Assembly (NCBI GenBank): GCA_938023895.1 | Contig: CALJDH010000226.1 | Span: forward strand, 1-6,315 | Direction of reading: 5' to 3' | Origin: an uncultured Aliiroseovarius sp. | GTDB lineage: Bacteria; Pseudomonadota; Alphaproteobacteria; Rhodobacterales; Rhodobacteraceae | Length of the DNA stretch: 6,315 nt | Shown here: positions 1 to 5,056 of the stretch, one piece after another | How positions within the stretch are numbered: position 1 is the stretch's first letter | How the letters are laid out: each line of letters opens with the position of its first letter | Made by a program: the position numbers and the translations under genes | The notes under the pieces: model-generated | The model's input: the letters and a program-made list of their open reading frames with translations, nothing else | Databases searched by the model: none | Told to the model about the DNA's origin: nothing

Positions 1-1
1 C

Positions 2-808
2 AAGAACCGTCTGGAAAAAGCCCGCTGGGAAGTCGCCACCGGCGCGATCTCGGGCGCGGTTGGCACCTTCGCAAACATCGACCCGGCCGTTGAAGAACAT
101 GTCTGCGAGAAGCTGGGCCTGCGCCCCGAGCCGATCAGCACGCAGGTGATCCCGCGTGACCGCCACGCCATGTTCTTCGCCACGCTGGGCGTCATCGCTT
201 CGTCGATTGAAAACATCGCCGTCGAAATCCGCCACATGCAGCGCACCGAAGTTCTGGAAGGCGCCGAGTTCTTCTCGATGGGTCAGAAGGGCTCGTCGGC
301 CATGCCACACAAGAAGAACCCGGTTCTGACCGAAAACCTGACCGGTCTGGCCCGTCTGGTCCGCATGACCGTGATCCCGGCAATGGAGAACGTGGCGTTG
401 TGGCATGAACGCGACATCTCGCACTCGTCGGTCGAGCGCGGCATCGGCCCGGACGCCACCGTCACGCTGGACTTCGCCCTGCACCGTCTGGCCGGCGTTG
501 TCGACAAGATGCTGATCTTCCCCGAGAACATGCTGGACAACATGAACAAGTTCCCTGGTCTGGTCATGTCGCAGCGCGTGCTGTTGGCCCTGACGCAGGC
601 TGGTGTGTCGCGCGAAGACGCTTATTCGATGGTGCAACGCAACGCACTGAAAGTCTGGGAAGAACGTCTGGATTTCCGCGAACTGCTGCTGGCCGACGAG
701 GCCGTAGTCGAGGCGCTTGGCGTCGACGCGATCAACGAAAAGTTCGACATGGGCTACCACACCAAACATGTCGACACGATCTTCAAGCGCGTCTTTGGCG
801 ACAGCTGA
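2..808 (+). CDS. purB: adenylosuccinate lyase PurB, 3' part (5' end outside window)
   Basis: PurB cleaves SAICAR to AICAR in IMP synthesis and adenylosuccinate to AMP, releasing fumarate both times; it is a cytosolic homotetramer of the fumarase/aspartase superfamily. The frame is open from base 2, giving 268 codons before TGA at 806-808. Against a usual length near 430 residues, about 165 N-terminal residues are missing. The fumarate lyase signature GSSAMPHKKNP is at about 290-322; its flexible loop carries the catalytic serine in this family. WHERDISHSSVER, further on, forms part of the active site in homologues. The C-terminal MGYHTKHVDTIFKRVFG matches what I recall from Rhodobacterales PurB. 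The GTG at 146 is an internal valine codon and not a start, because the homologous sequence continues upstream of it. No T-rich intrinsic terminator follows. The identification is near certain. Confidence 0.97.
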   Translation, partial: KNRLEKARWEVATGAISGAVGTFANIDPAVEEHVCEKLGLRPEPISTQVIPRDRHAMFFATLGVIASSIENIAVEIRHMQRTEVLEGAEFFSMGQKGSSAMPHKKNPVLTENLTGLARLVRMTVIPAMENVALWHERDISHSSVERGIGPDATVTLDFALHRLAGVVDKMLIFPENMLDNMNKFPGLVMSQRVLLALTQAGVSREDAYSMVQRNALKVWEERLDFRELLLADEAVVEALGVDAINEKFDMGYHTKHVDTIFKRVFGDS

Positions 809-820
809 TCCGCGCTGAAT

Positions 821-849
821 TTGGGCGCATCGCCCATCTGTGCTATGCT
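821..849 (+). promoter_or_regulatory. possible sigma70-type promoter for the 53-codon gene
   Basis: A -35-like TTGGGC (821-826) is followed after 17 bp by TATGCT (844-849), which has a TGC just before it, as in an extended -10 element. Transcription would begin near 856, about 20 nt before the ATG at 876. A 6-bp inverted repeat, TGGGCG-CAT-CGCCCA (822-836), overlaps the -35 and spacer and could be an operator or a weak end for purB RNA. The call is by eye from consensus only. Confidence 0.35.
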
Positions 850-875
850 AGGGGCCTTCTGAACAGGAGGCCCCT
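850..875 (+). promoter_or_regulatory. hairpin containing the ribosome binding site of the 53-codon gene
   Basis: AGGGGCCT (850-857) pairs perfectly with AGGCCCCT (868-875) around a 10-nt loop. The AGGAGG Shine-Dalgarno sequence (865-870) is partly in the loop and partly in the 3' arm, and the ATG starts at 876, straight after the stem. The fold would be expected to limit ribosome access in RNA reading through from purB. There is no T-run after it, so an intrinsic terminator is unlikely. The pairing is seen directly; the regulatory effect is inferred. Confidence 0.45.
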
Positions 876-1037
876 ATGCACTTCAAGACCCTGCTTTTCT
901 CAGCCATGTTGGCCCTTATCCCAACGCTGTCCATCGCTGGCCAATGCAACCGCGGTTCGCATGAAGCATCGACCTGCGCGGCCGGACAGGTTTGGAACGA
1001 CAAACTACAAGCGTGTGTCGACGAAAAATCGGCCTGA
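876..1037 (+). CDS. small secreted cysteine-containing protein, unknown function
   Basis: The ORF has 53 codons, from ATG 876 to TGA 1035-1037. AGGAGG at 865-870 lies 5 nt before the start, a near-ideal ribosome binding site. The N-terminus has a Lys at position 4, a hydrophobic core at about 5-20 and SIA-GQ, so signal peptidase I probably cleaves after residue 21. The mature part of about 32 residues has Cys24, Cys34 and Cys47. The stretch CAAGQVWNDKLQACV (34-48) resembles the CxxGxxF/W...C core of peritrophin/CBM14-like modules, but three cysteines are too few for a full domain, so I do not assign chitin binding. It lies 67 bp after purB and has no similarity to it, so it should not inherit that name. 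Strong start signals and the secretion signal make it a likely real gene; its function is unknown. Confidence 0.75.
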   Translation: MHFKTLLFSAMLALIPTLSIAGQCNRGSHEASTCAAGQVWNDKLQACVDEKSA

Positions 1038-1107
1038 TCTGCCCGGCGTAAAGGTGGTTTTAACCCACAGCTGCCAATCTGCCTGAAACCAAGGCGGAGG
1101 CGGCGCT

Positions 1108-2226
1108 GTGCCAAATGACATGACGGTTGGGGCAGACCTGATACCGGGGGAAGGTCCAGGACAGGTGATGCCCAGTGGTGCTCCTGACCCCACGATCCAT
1201 CTGGCGCAACCTCTGCGCCATCTTCCCCGACATCTCTCGCGGCGTCAGAAGGCGGCCATCATCGTGCGGCTCTTGCTGGCAGAAGGTGCCGAATTGGCCT
1301 TGCAAGATCTGCCAGACAGCTTGCAGGGGGAATTGGTCCACCAGATGTCCACAATGCGCTATGTGGACCGAGCAACCCTGAAAGCGGTGATCGACGAATT
1401 CGTCTACGAGATCGAAGAGATCGGACTGTCTTTCCCCGGCGGTTTGGAAAACACGCTGTCTGCGCTAGATGGCACGATCAGCCCGGCCACAGCCGCACGC
1501 GTGCGCGAACTTTCGGGCGTCGAGATCGCACATGATCCTTGGGTGACTGTTGCGAACACTCCAGTCGAGCAGCTTTTACCGCTGCTGGAGCATGAAAGCG
1601 CCGAAGTTTCAGCGGTGTTGTTGTCAAAGCTGAAAACATCGGTTGCGGCAGAGCTACTGGGCAAGCTTCCCGGGCAATCAGCCCGCAAGATCGCGTTTGC
1701 GGTCTCGCTGACCAGCACCATCGCACCCAACGTGGTCGCGCGGATCGGGCGATCACTGGCAGAGCAGCTCAGCGATCGCCCTGCCAAAGCCTTTGACGAC
1801 GATCCCAGCGAACGCGTCGGCTCGATCCTCAACGTCTCGGCCGCGACCACACGGGAAGAGGTTTTGGATGGGCTAGAGCAAGAAGACACCGCATTTGCCA
1901 GCGCAGTGCGTAAATCCATCTTCACTTTCGCCAACATCCCCGAGCGTCTGCAACCGGGCGACGTTCCAAAAGTCACCAAGGATGTCGACCAGACGGTTCT
2001 TGTCACAGCCCTCGCCGCAGCCACAGGCGATCTGGAGCCTGTCGCGAATTTCATCCTCGACGCCATGTCGAAACGCTTGGCCGAGGGCATTCGAGAAGAA
2101 ATGGCAGAACGTGGCTCCGTCAAACCCGCTGACGGAGATGCCGCCATGAACGAGGTGATCGCCCAGATCCGCACCCTTGAAACGGAGGGTGAGATCACGT
2201 TGATCACACCGGATGAAGATGACTGA
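1108..2226 (+). CDS. fliG: flagellar motor switch protein FliG, divergent alphaproteobacterial type
   Basis: FliG forms the upper ring of the flagellar C-ring, binding FliF and FliM and taking torque from the MotA stator on the cytosolic face of the membrane. This product has 372 residues; E. coli FliG has 331, the difference being mainly a Pro/Gly-rich extension of about 42 residues. From RRQKAAIIVRLLLAEGA (45-61) an N domain runs to about 140, a middle domain to about 225, and a C domain over about 235-365 (IFTFANI, 271-277; MSKRLAEGIREEMAERG, 320-336; GEITL near the end). The usual EHPQ of the middle domain reads EHES (161-164). Against E. coli torque residues, R281 is kept (R323), D288/D289 become E330/E331, R297 becomes K339 and K264 appears to be Ala303. 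I recall ALAAA in other roseobacter FliG. The GTG start has GGCGGAGG (1093-1100) 7 nt upstream; ATG 1120 is too far from it. No other flagellar gene is in view. Confidence 0.85.
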   Translation: MPNDMTVGADLIPGEGPGQVMPSGAPDPTIHLAQPLRHLPRHLSRRQKAAIIVRLLLAEGAELALQDLPDSLQGELVHQMSTMRYVDRATLKAVIDEFVYEIEEIGLSFPGGLENTLSALDGTISPATAARVRELSGVEIAHDPWVTVANTPVEQLLPLLEHESAEVSAVLLSKLKTSVAAELLGKLPGQSARKIAFAVSLTSTIAPNVVARIGRSLAEQLSDRPAKAFDDDPSERVGSILNVSAATTREEVLDGLEQEDTAFASAVRKSIFTFANIPERLQPGDVPKVTKDVDQTVLVTALAAATGDLEPVANFILDAMSKRLAEGIREEMAERGSVKPADGDAAMNEVIAQIRTLETEGEITLITPDEDD

Positions 2227-2318
2227 CACCAAGGCTGAAGCTTGCAGGCTGCAGCGCTGCCCGCTATGTGTGACCGGCAGCCCATTCGGTTGATGGGTAC
2301 AAGACCGGGAGCAACCAA

Positions 2319-3200
2319 ATGGTGCAAGAAAAACGTGGGGCAGGCCCCTATCTGACCCACTTGGCGCTGGCCGGTGTGCTGAACCTGCCCCGTATCCTGC
2401 CCTATAAGATGCGCCTGCCTGTAGTGGGCTGGTTTGCCTCGCGCGTCATCGGTCCCGTCGCGGGCTATGACAAGCGCATTCGCAACAATCTGGCGCTGAC
2501 CTTTCCCGATATGCCGGCGGACGAGGTCAAGCGCATGGAGCGTGCCGTTCTGACCAATGCGGGCCGTTTCCTGGCCGAAATGTGGTCGGGCGACGAACTG
2601 TTCAATCGCATGAAAAACACCCGGCTGAGCGGGCCGGGTGTTGCCGCGCTGGAACAGGCCAAGGCCGAGGGGCGCCCGATCATCGCAACCTCGGGCCATT
2701 TCGGAAATTATGACGCCGCCCGCGCAGTCCTGATCCAGTCAGGCTTCAACACCGGCGCGCTTTATCGCCCGATGTCCAACGCTTATTTCAACGAAAGCTA
2801 CATCAAGCGTATGGAAGGCTTCGAAGGCAAGGCGTTCGAACAATCCCGGCGCGGTATGGGCAGCATGGTCAAACATCTGCGCAGTGGTGGGCTTTTGGCG
2901 ATCCTTTTGGATCAACGCGAAGATCAAGGCGCTAAGCTAAACTTCTTCGGCAAGCCCGCAATGACCACGCTCGCCATCGCCGAGATGGCCCTGAAATACA
3001 ACACGTTGTTCATCCCGGTCTTCGCAATCCGCAAGGAAAATGGGGTGGATTTCGATGTTGTGGTGGAAGAGCCGATCGAACACTCGGATCCAGAAACCAT
3101 GATGCAGGAATTCAACGACCGGTTCGAAGCGCGCGTACGTCAGAACATGGATCAGTTCTTGTGGATCCACAAACGTTGGCAGATGCCAGACGGTGCCTAA
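2319..3200 (+). CDS. LpxL/HtrB-family lipid A biosynthesis (lyso)phospholipid acyltransferase
   Basis: Members transfer a secondary acyl chain from acyl-ACP onto lipid A precursors at the inner face of the cytoplasmic membrane; relatives act on other lysolipids. The 293 residues fit the usual length of about 290-310. The catalytic HX4D motif is GHFGNYD, with His127 and Asp132. Other family blocks are YRPMSN (149-154), LLDQRED (196-202), FFGKPA (209-214) and the C-terminal FLWIHKRWQ (280-288). A weakly hydrophobic N-terminal stretch (about 10-45) may anchor it to the membrane. The ATG at 2319 has GGGAG (2307-2311) 7 nt upstream. It follows fliG by 92 bp and ends 3 bp from the opposing DUF1223 stop codon. 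The family is clear, but the acyl chain and the exact acceptor (LpxL or LpxM position) cannot be read from sequence. Confidence 0.92.
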   Translation: MVQEKRGAGPYLTHLALAGVLNLPRILPYKMRLPVVGWFASRVIGPVAGYDKRIRNNLALTFPDMPADEVKRMERAVLTNAGRFLAEMWSGDELFNRMKNTRLSGPGVAALEQAKAEGRPIIATSGHFGNYDAARAVLIQSGFNTGALYRPMSNAYFNESYIKRMEGFEGKAFEQSRRGMGSMVKHLRSGGLLAILLDQREDQGAKLNFFGKPAMTTLAIAEMALKYNTLFIPVFAIRKENGVDFDVVVEEPIEHSDPETMMQEFNDRFEARVRQNMDQFLWIHKRWQMPDGA

Positions 3201-3205
3201 CCGTC
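3189..3205. terminator. short inverted repeat across two converging stop codons
   Basis: GACGGT (3189-3194) and ACCGTC (3200-3205) form a perfect 6-bp stem with a GCCTA loop. It includes the acyltransferase stop (TAA 3198-3200) and two bases of the opposing stop (3204-3206). Its position between convergent genes suggests a two-way transcript end, but neither strand has a T-run, so the support is the repeat and its position only. Confidence 0.35.
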
Positions 3206-3935
3206 AGTCCAGCGCGATCGCGGCCACGATTTCTCCGGGATAGTCGCCCATCCGCGTGGCCTGCAACAAGATCGCCGCGCTCTGCCCTTCAGGGGCCACA
3301 GGATTGGGCAGCCTGAACTCAATCTCGCCTTTGCCGTCCCATTTCCCGAACGCCTGTATGTTGGTCACGATATTGGTCGATGTGATCGAGCGCCCTGCGT
3401 TTTCACCGCGCTTAACAGCCACAGTCGCCTTGGGTGTAAAGTGAACGATCTGTGCAATTACCAGCTCGGGCAAGGGCATGTTCGAGATGTTGGCCACGCG
3501 GACAATGCGTCCGTTCTCACCGTCATGGGTAGACAGGCTGACGCGTCCAACGGCCATCTGGTGGCGGTGCAGGATCTCCATCACCTTCATCACATGGCTA
3601 CCCACCGCCTGATCTACGCCACCGATAACCATCTGCGGTGTATAGATTGACTTGGTCCCAAACCCGTAGGCATAGGCCTTCTGGCGTTTGGTGTGCTCGG
3701 GTCGAGCAAAGGTATCCTTCCACCCGATATAGTCCCAATAATCCACATGCATCGCCAAAGGCAGAACGTCATCCTGACGCGACAACTCGCCCAGAAACGC
3801 GTCTGCGGGCGGGCAGGAAGAACAGCCTTGCGACGTAAACAGCTCGACCACCACGACGGGACGCTCCCCGGCGACGGCCAGCCCGGCAAAGGTGCTTAGA
3901 ACTATGCTGATCAATCCGGTCAGTAGTGCCCGCAT
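3204..3935 (-). CDS. secreted DUF1223 protein, thioredoxin-like CxxC, unknown function
   Basis: The product is 243 residues, matching the DUF1223 family, which has a thioredoxin-like fold and no established role. The N-terminus MRALLTGLISIVLSTFAGLAVAG is a signal peptide, probably cleaved near residue 22, so the protein should be periplasmic. VVVELFTSQGCSSCPPAD (28-45) holds a CSSC motif with Cys38 and Cys41, the site expected for thiol redox chemistry or metal binding. HVDYWDYIGWKD and YTPQMVIGG are typical family blocks, the latter holding the proline of the thioredoxin-like cis-Pro position. ATG 3935 (CAT 3933-3935) is preferred because it puts the signal peptide at the N-terminus; a TTG at 3995 would prepend 20 charged residues. 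The ribosome site is weak (AGAAAGAGA, 5 nt before the start). It lies downstream of ccmG on the same strand, 569 bp away, so it is probably transcribed separately. Confidence 0.9.
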   Translation of the reverse strand: MRALLTGLISIVLSTFAGLAVAGERPVVVVELFTSQGCSSCPPADAFLGELSRQDDVLPLAMHVDYWDYIGWKDTFARPEHTKRQKAYAYGFGTKSIYTPQMVIGGVDQAVGSHVMKVMEILHRHQMAVGRVSLSTHDGENGRIVRVANISNMPLPELVIAQIVHFTPKATVAVKRGENAGRSITSTNIVTNIQAFGKWDGKGEIEFRLPNPVAPEGQSAAILLQATRMGDYPGEIVAAIALD

Positions 3936-3965
3936 CGGTGTCTCTTTCTGTTGTGCTCTGTTCTC

Positions 3966-3995
3966 TAGATAGCGATCCCGGACCTGACCTTCCAA
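3966..3995 (-). promoter_or_regulatory. possible sigma70-type promoter for the DUF1223 gene
   Basis: Read on the minus strand, TTGGAA (3995-3990) and TATCTA (3971-3966) are 18 bp apart. Transcription would start near 3959, giving a leader of about 24 nt before the ATG at 3935. The distance suits the gene and supports that start codon. This is a by-eye consensus match only. Confidence 0.33.
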
Positions 3996-4021
3996 TCAAG
4001 GATTTGCGAGGTGTTTGTTAC

Positions 4022-4044
4022 AGTTTCCCGCAGAGCGGGAAATT
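4022..4044. repeat. near-perfect hairpin/palindrome TTTCCCGC-AGA-GCGGGAAA
   Basis: The 8-bp arms at 4024-4031 and 4035-4042 are perfect complements around three bases. On the plus-strand RNA, a G-U and an A-U pair extend the stem to 10 bp. It sits 28 bp upstream of the proposed DUF1223 -35 element. It may be a dimeric repressor or activator site, or the foot of an RNA. No T-run follows on either strand, which argues against an intrinsic terminator. Confidence 0.45.
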
Positions 4045-4246
4045 TCAAAGCTTAGCTATGGAAAGTGGAGGAAATCGGGGGCATCTAATCCGCCGCGCAG
4101 CCACAGCTGCTTCGCGAAATGCCGGGAAGTTCTAGCGCTATTCAAGGATGGAAAACTAAGTTCTGATTCGATAATTCGGCACGTCGCGGATCGTTTTCCG
4201 ACAACTGGCTTTTGAGCGCTCTACCTATGAAGGTTTGCCTGCACCA

Positions 4247-4262
4247 AGTGATGTGCGTCACT
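4247..4262. promoter_or_regulatory. possible CRP/FNR-superfamily binding site (GTGA-N6-TCAC)
   Basis: AGTGATGTGCGTCACT is a perfect 5-bp inverted repeat (AGTGA and TCACT) with a 6-bp centre. That is the layout of CRP-type sites (TGTGA-N6-TCACA), with A/T in place of T/A at the outer position. It is not an FNR box (TTGAT-N4-ATCAA). No gene start is at normal activator distance on the minus strand; the nearest plus-strand ORF starts 157 bp away. Confidence 0.35.
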
Positions 4263-4310
4263 GTTGAACACACCGCATCGCGCTAAACTAACGTTAGAAA
4301 AACAAACCGT

Positions 4311-4330
4311 TTCTAGATTGCATTCTAGAT
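4311..4330. repeat. direct repeat pair TTCTAGAT, 12-bp period
   Basis: TTCTAGAT occurs at 4311-4318 and again at 4323-4330, separated by TGCA. The period is slightly over one helical turn. Each copy contains the palindrome TCTAGA, and related cores occur at 3964-3970 (TCTAGAT) and 4130-4135 (TTCTAG). It could be a tandem regulator site; chance is not excluded. Confidence 0.35.
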
Positions 4331-4366
4331 CACGGTGACCGGCCAGTTTACCCTGTACCAAGCGCG

Positions 4367-4389
4367 CGATGGTCACATTTCAACCATCG
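4367..4389. repeat. 7-bp inverted repeat CGATGGT...ACCATCG
   Basis: CGATGGT (4367-4373) and ACCATCG (4383-4389) are perfect complements with a 9-nt spacer. In RNA it would form a hairpin. A nearby GTGACC (4335-4340) can pair instead with GGTCAC (4371-4376), so two exclusive folds exist. No known riboswitch or small RNA was recognised. Confidence 0.3.
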
Positions 4390-4418
4390 GCGACGTTACC
4401 AAGTGAGGTCTAAGTTAG

Positions 4419-4508
4419 TTGAGTAATTTATTTCGACATATCCCGATTCCGCTGCTGGAATCTTTTGGTTTTGCCATCATCATCCTGATGCTGAACTCAG
4501 CAACTTAA
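4419..4508 (+). CDS. possible 29-residue hydrophobic peptide, TTG start
   Basis: TTG at 4419-4421 directly follows an in-frame TAG and opens 29 codons ending at TAA 4506-4508. GTGAGGT (4403-4409) could serve as a ribosome site, with 10 nt between GAGG and the TTG. The peptide has a short basic N-terminal part (LFRH) and a hydrophobic run (FGFAIIILMLN) resembling a single membrane segment, as in small membrane proteins or type I toxins. Its last codons overlap the ccmG stop on the other strand. The rare start, the length and the lack of a recognised homologue keep this weak. Confidence 0.2.
   Translation: MSNLFRHIPIPLLESFGFAIIILMLNSAT
4489..4502 (-). terminator. small hairpin just after ccmG, possible transcript end
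   Basis: TGCTGA (4489-4494) and TCAGCA (4497-4502) are perfect complements around AC. A real fold would have 5 bp and a 4-nt loop. On the minus strand it begins 3 nt after the ccmG stop codon. No T-run follows, so it would be a weak terminator or an RNA 3'-end stabiliser. Confidence 0.28.
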
Positions 4509-5056
4509 CGCATTTCCGCCTCGGCGATGGCGGGACGGATGATGCTTTCCAGAATGCCTTCGGTAATCGGGCCTGCAAAGCGCTTTACCACAGTGCCGTC
4601 GCTGGCAATCACGAAAGTCTCTGGAACACCGTAAAGGCCCCACTCCAGACCTGTGCGCCCATCCGCGTCCGCCATCAAAGCAGCGTAGGGATTGCCCAGT
4701 TGGGCTAGGAAACGTTTGGCGTTGGCTGGATCGTCTTTGTAGTTGATTCCGTTGATCTGCACGCCTTCCTCGGACAAGCGTTCCAGCAAAGGATGCTCGG
4801 CCCGGCAGGGGGCGCACCAGCTGGCCCAGAAGTTCACCAGTTTCACGCCACCGTTTTTCAGGTCCTCTTGGGTAAAGCCCGGCTCGCCATCAAAGGCCGT
4901 GACCTGCATCGCGGGAACAATGCCTCCTTCGCGGGTCGACGGCAGAGCATTGCGGTCATCTTGCGTCATGCCCCACAGGAACATCGCAGCAAGCCCCATG
5001 AACAGGACGGGCGGCAGGATCATCAGCCACGAGATACCTTTTTTCTGCTCAGTCAT
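4505..5056 (-). CDS. ccmG: cytochrome c biogenesis thiol:disulfide oxidoreductase CcmG/DsbE (HelX)
   Basis: CcmG is a membrane-anchored periplasmic thioredoxin that keeps the CxxCH thiols of apocytochrome c reduced for heme attachment, with electrons from CcdA or DsbD. The 183 residues fit the family (about 175-190). An N-terminal membrane anchor spans about 9-30. The active site WASWCAPC (77-84) has Cys81 and Cys84, and GVPETFVI (143-150) has the cis-proline at 145. The start at ATG 5056 overlaps the ccmD stop by 8 bp and leaves a short positive N-terminus before the anchor. Alternatives at 5083 (ATG) and 5092 (GTG) lie deeper in ccmD and add 9 or 12 residues. AAAGGG about 8 nt upstream may be the ribosome site, and translational coupling is likely. 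This is the last gene of the ccm cluster here, matching helX of Rhodobacter helABCDX. Confidence 0.95.
   Translation of the reverse strand: MTEQKKGISWLMILPPVLFMGLAAMFLWGMTQDDRNALPSTREGGIVPAMQVTAFDGEPGFTQEDLKNGGVKLVNFWASWCAPCRAEHPLLERLSEEGVQINGINYKDDPANAKRFLAQLGNPYAALMADADGRTGLEWGLYGVPETFVIASDGTVVKRFAGPITEGILESIIRPAIAEAEMR

Larger units (their letters stand above)
3936..4504. other. 569-bp intergenic gap of lower G+C with several short signals
   Basis: No recognisable protein, tRNA or known RNA was found on either strand. Hand counting gives about 48-49% G+C over 4021-4500, against about 60% in sampled purB. Plus-strand ORFs of about 66-69 codons (3926-4135 and 4015-4215) begin at GTG or TTG, lack clear ribosome sites and resemble no family known to me. 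The gap must hold the DUF1223 promoter and the 3' end of ccm transcripts. Its individual signals are listed separately. It could be a regulatory region, host a small RNA, or be a decayed gene. Confidence 0.6.

Noticed and set aside
146..808. PurB starting at GTG 146
   Set aside because: The frame is open to base 2 with typical PurB sequence upstream, so this is an internal valine in a gene cut by the window edge.
1404..2699. 431-codon open frame on the minus strand
   Set aside because: It lies antisense to most of fliG and the start of the acyltransferase gene, crosses the spacer between them, is low-complexity Ser/Arg/Ala-rich and matches no family; both sense genes have clear motifs.
3936..3995. 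DUF1223 protein starting at TTG 3995
   Set aside because: It would put 20 charged residues before an evident signal peptide, and the proposed promoter lies inside the extension.
4022..4044. Intrinsic terminator
   Set aside because: The stem is good but there is no run of T after it on either strand, and it lies more than 450 bp past ccmG.
4015..4215. 66-codon plus-strand ORF in the gap
   Set aside because: It begins at TTG, has no convincing ribosome site, covers the palindrome and yields a peptide with no domain, hydrophobic or repeat pattern.
4247..4262. FNR box
   Set aside because: The half sites are GTGA/TCAC with a 6-bp centre, not TTGAT-N4-ATCAA.
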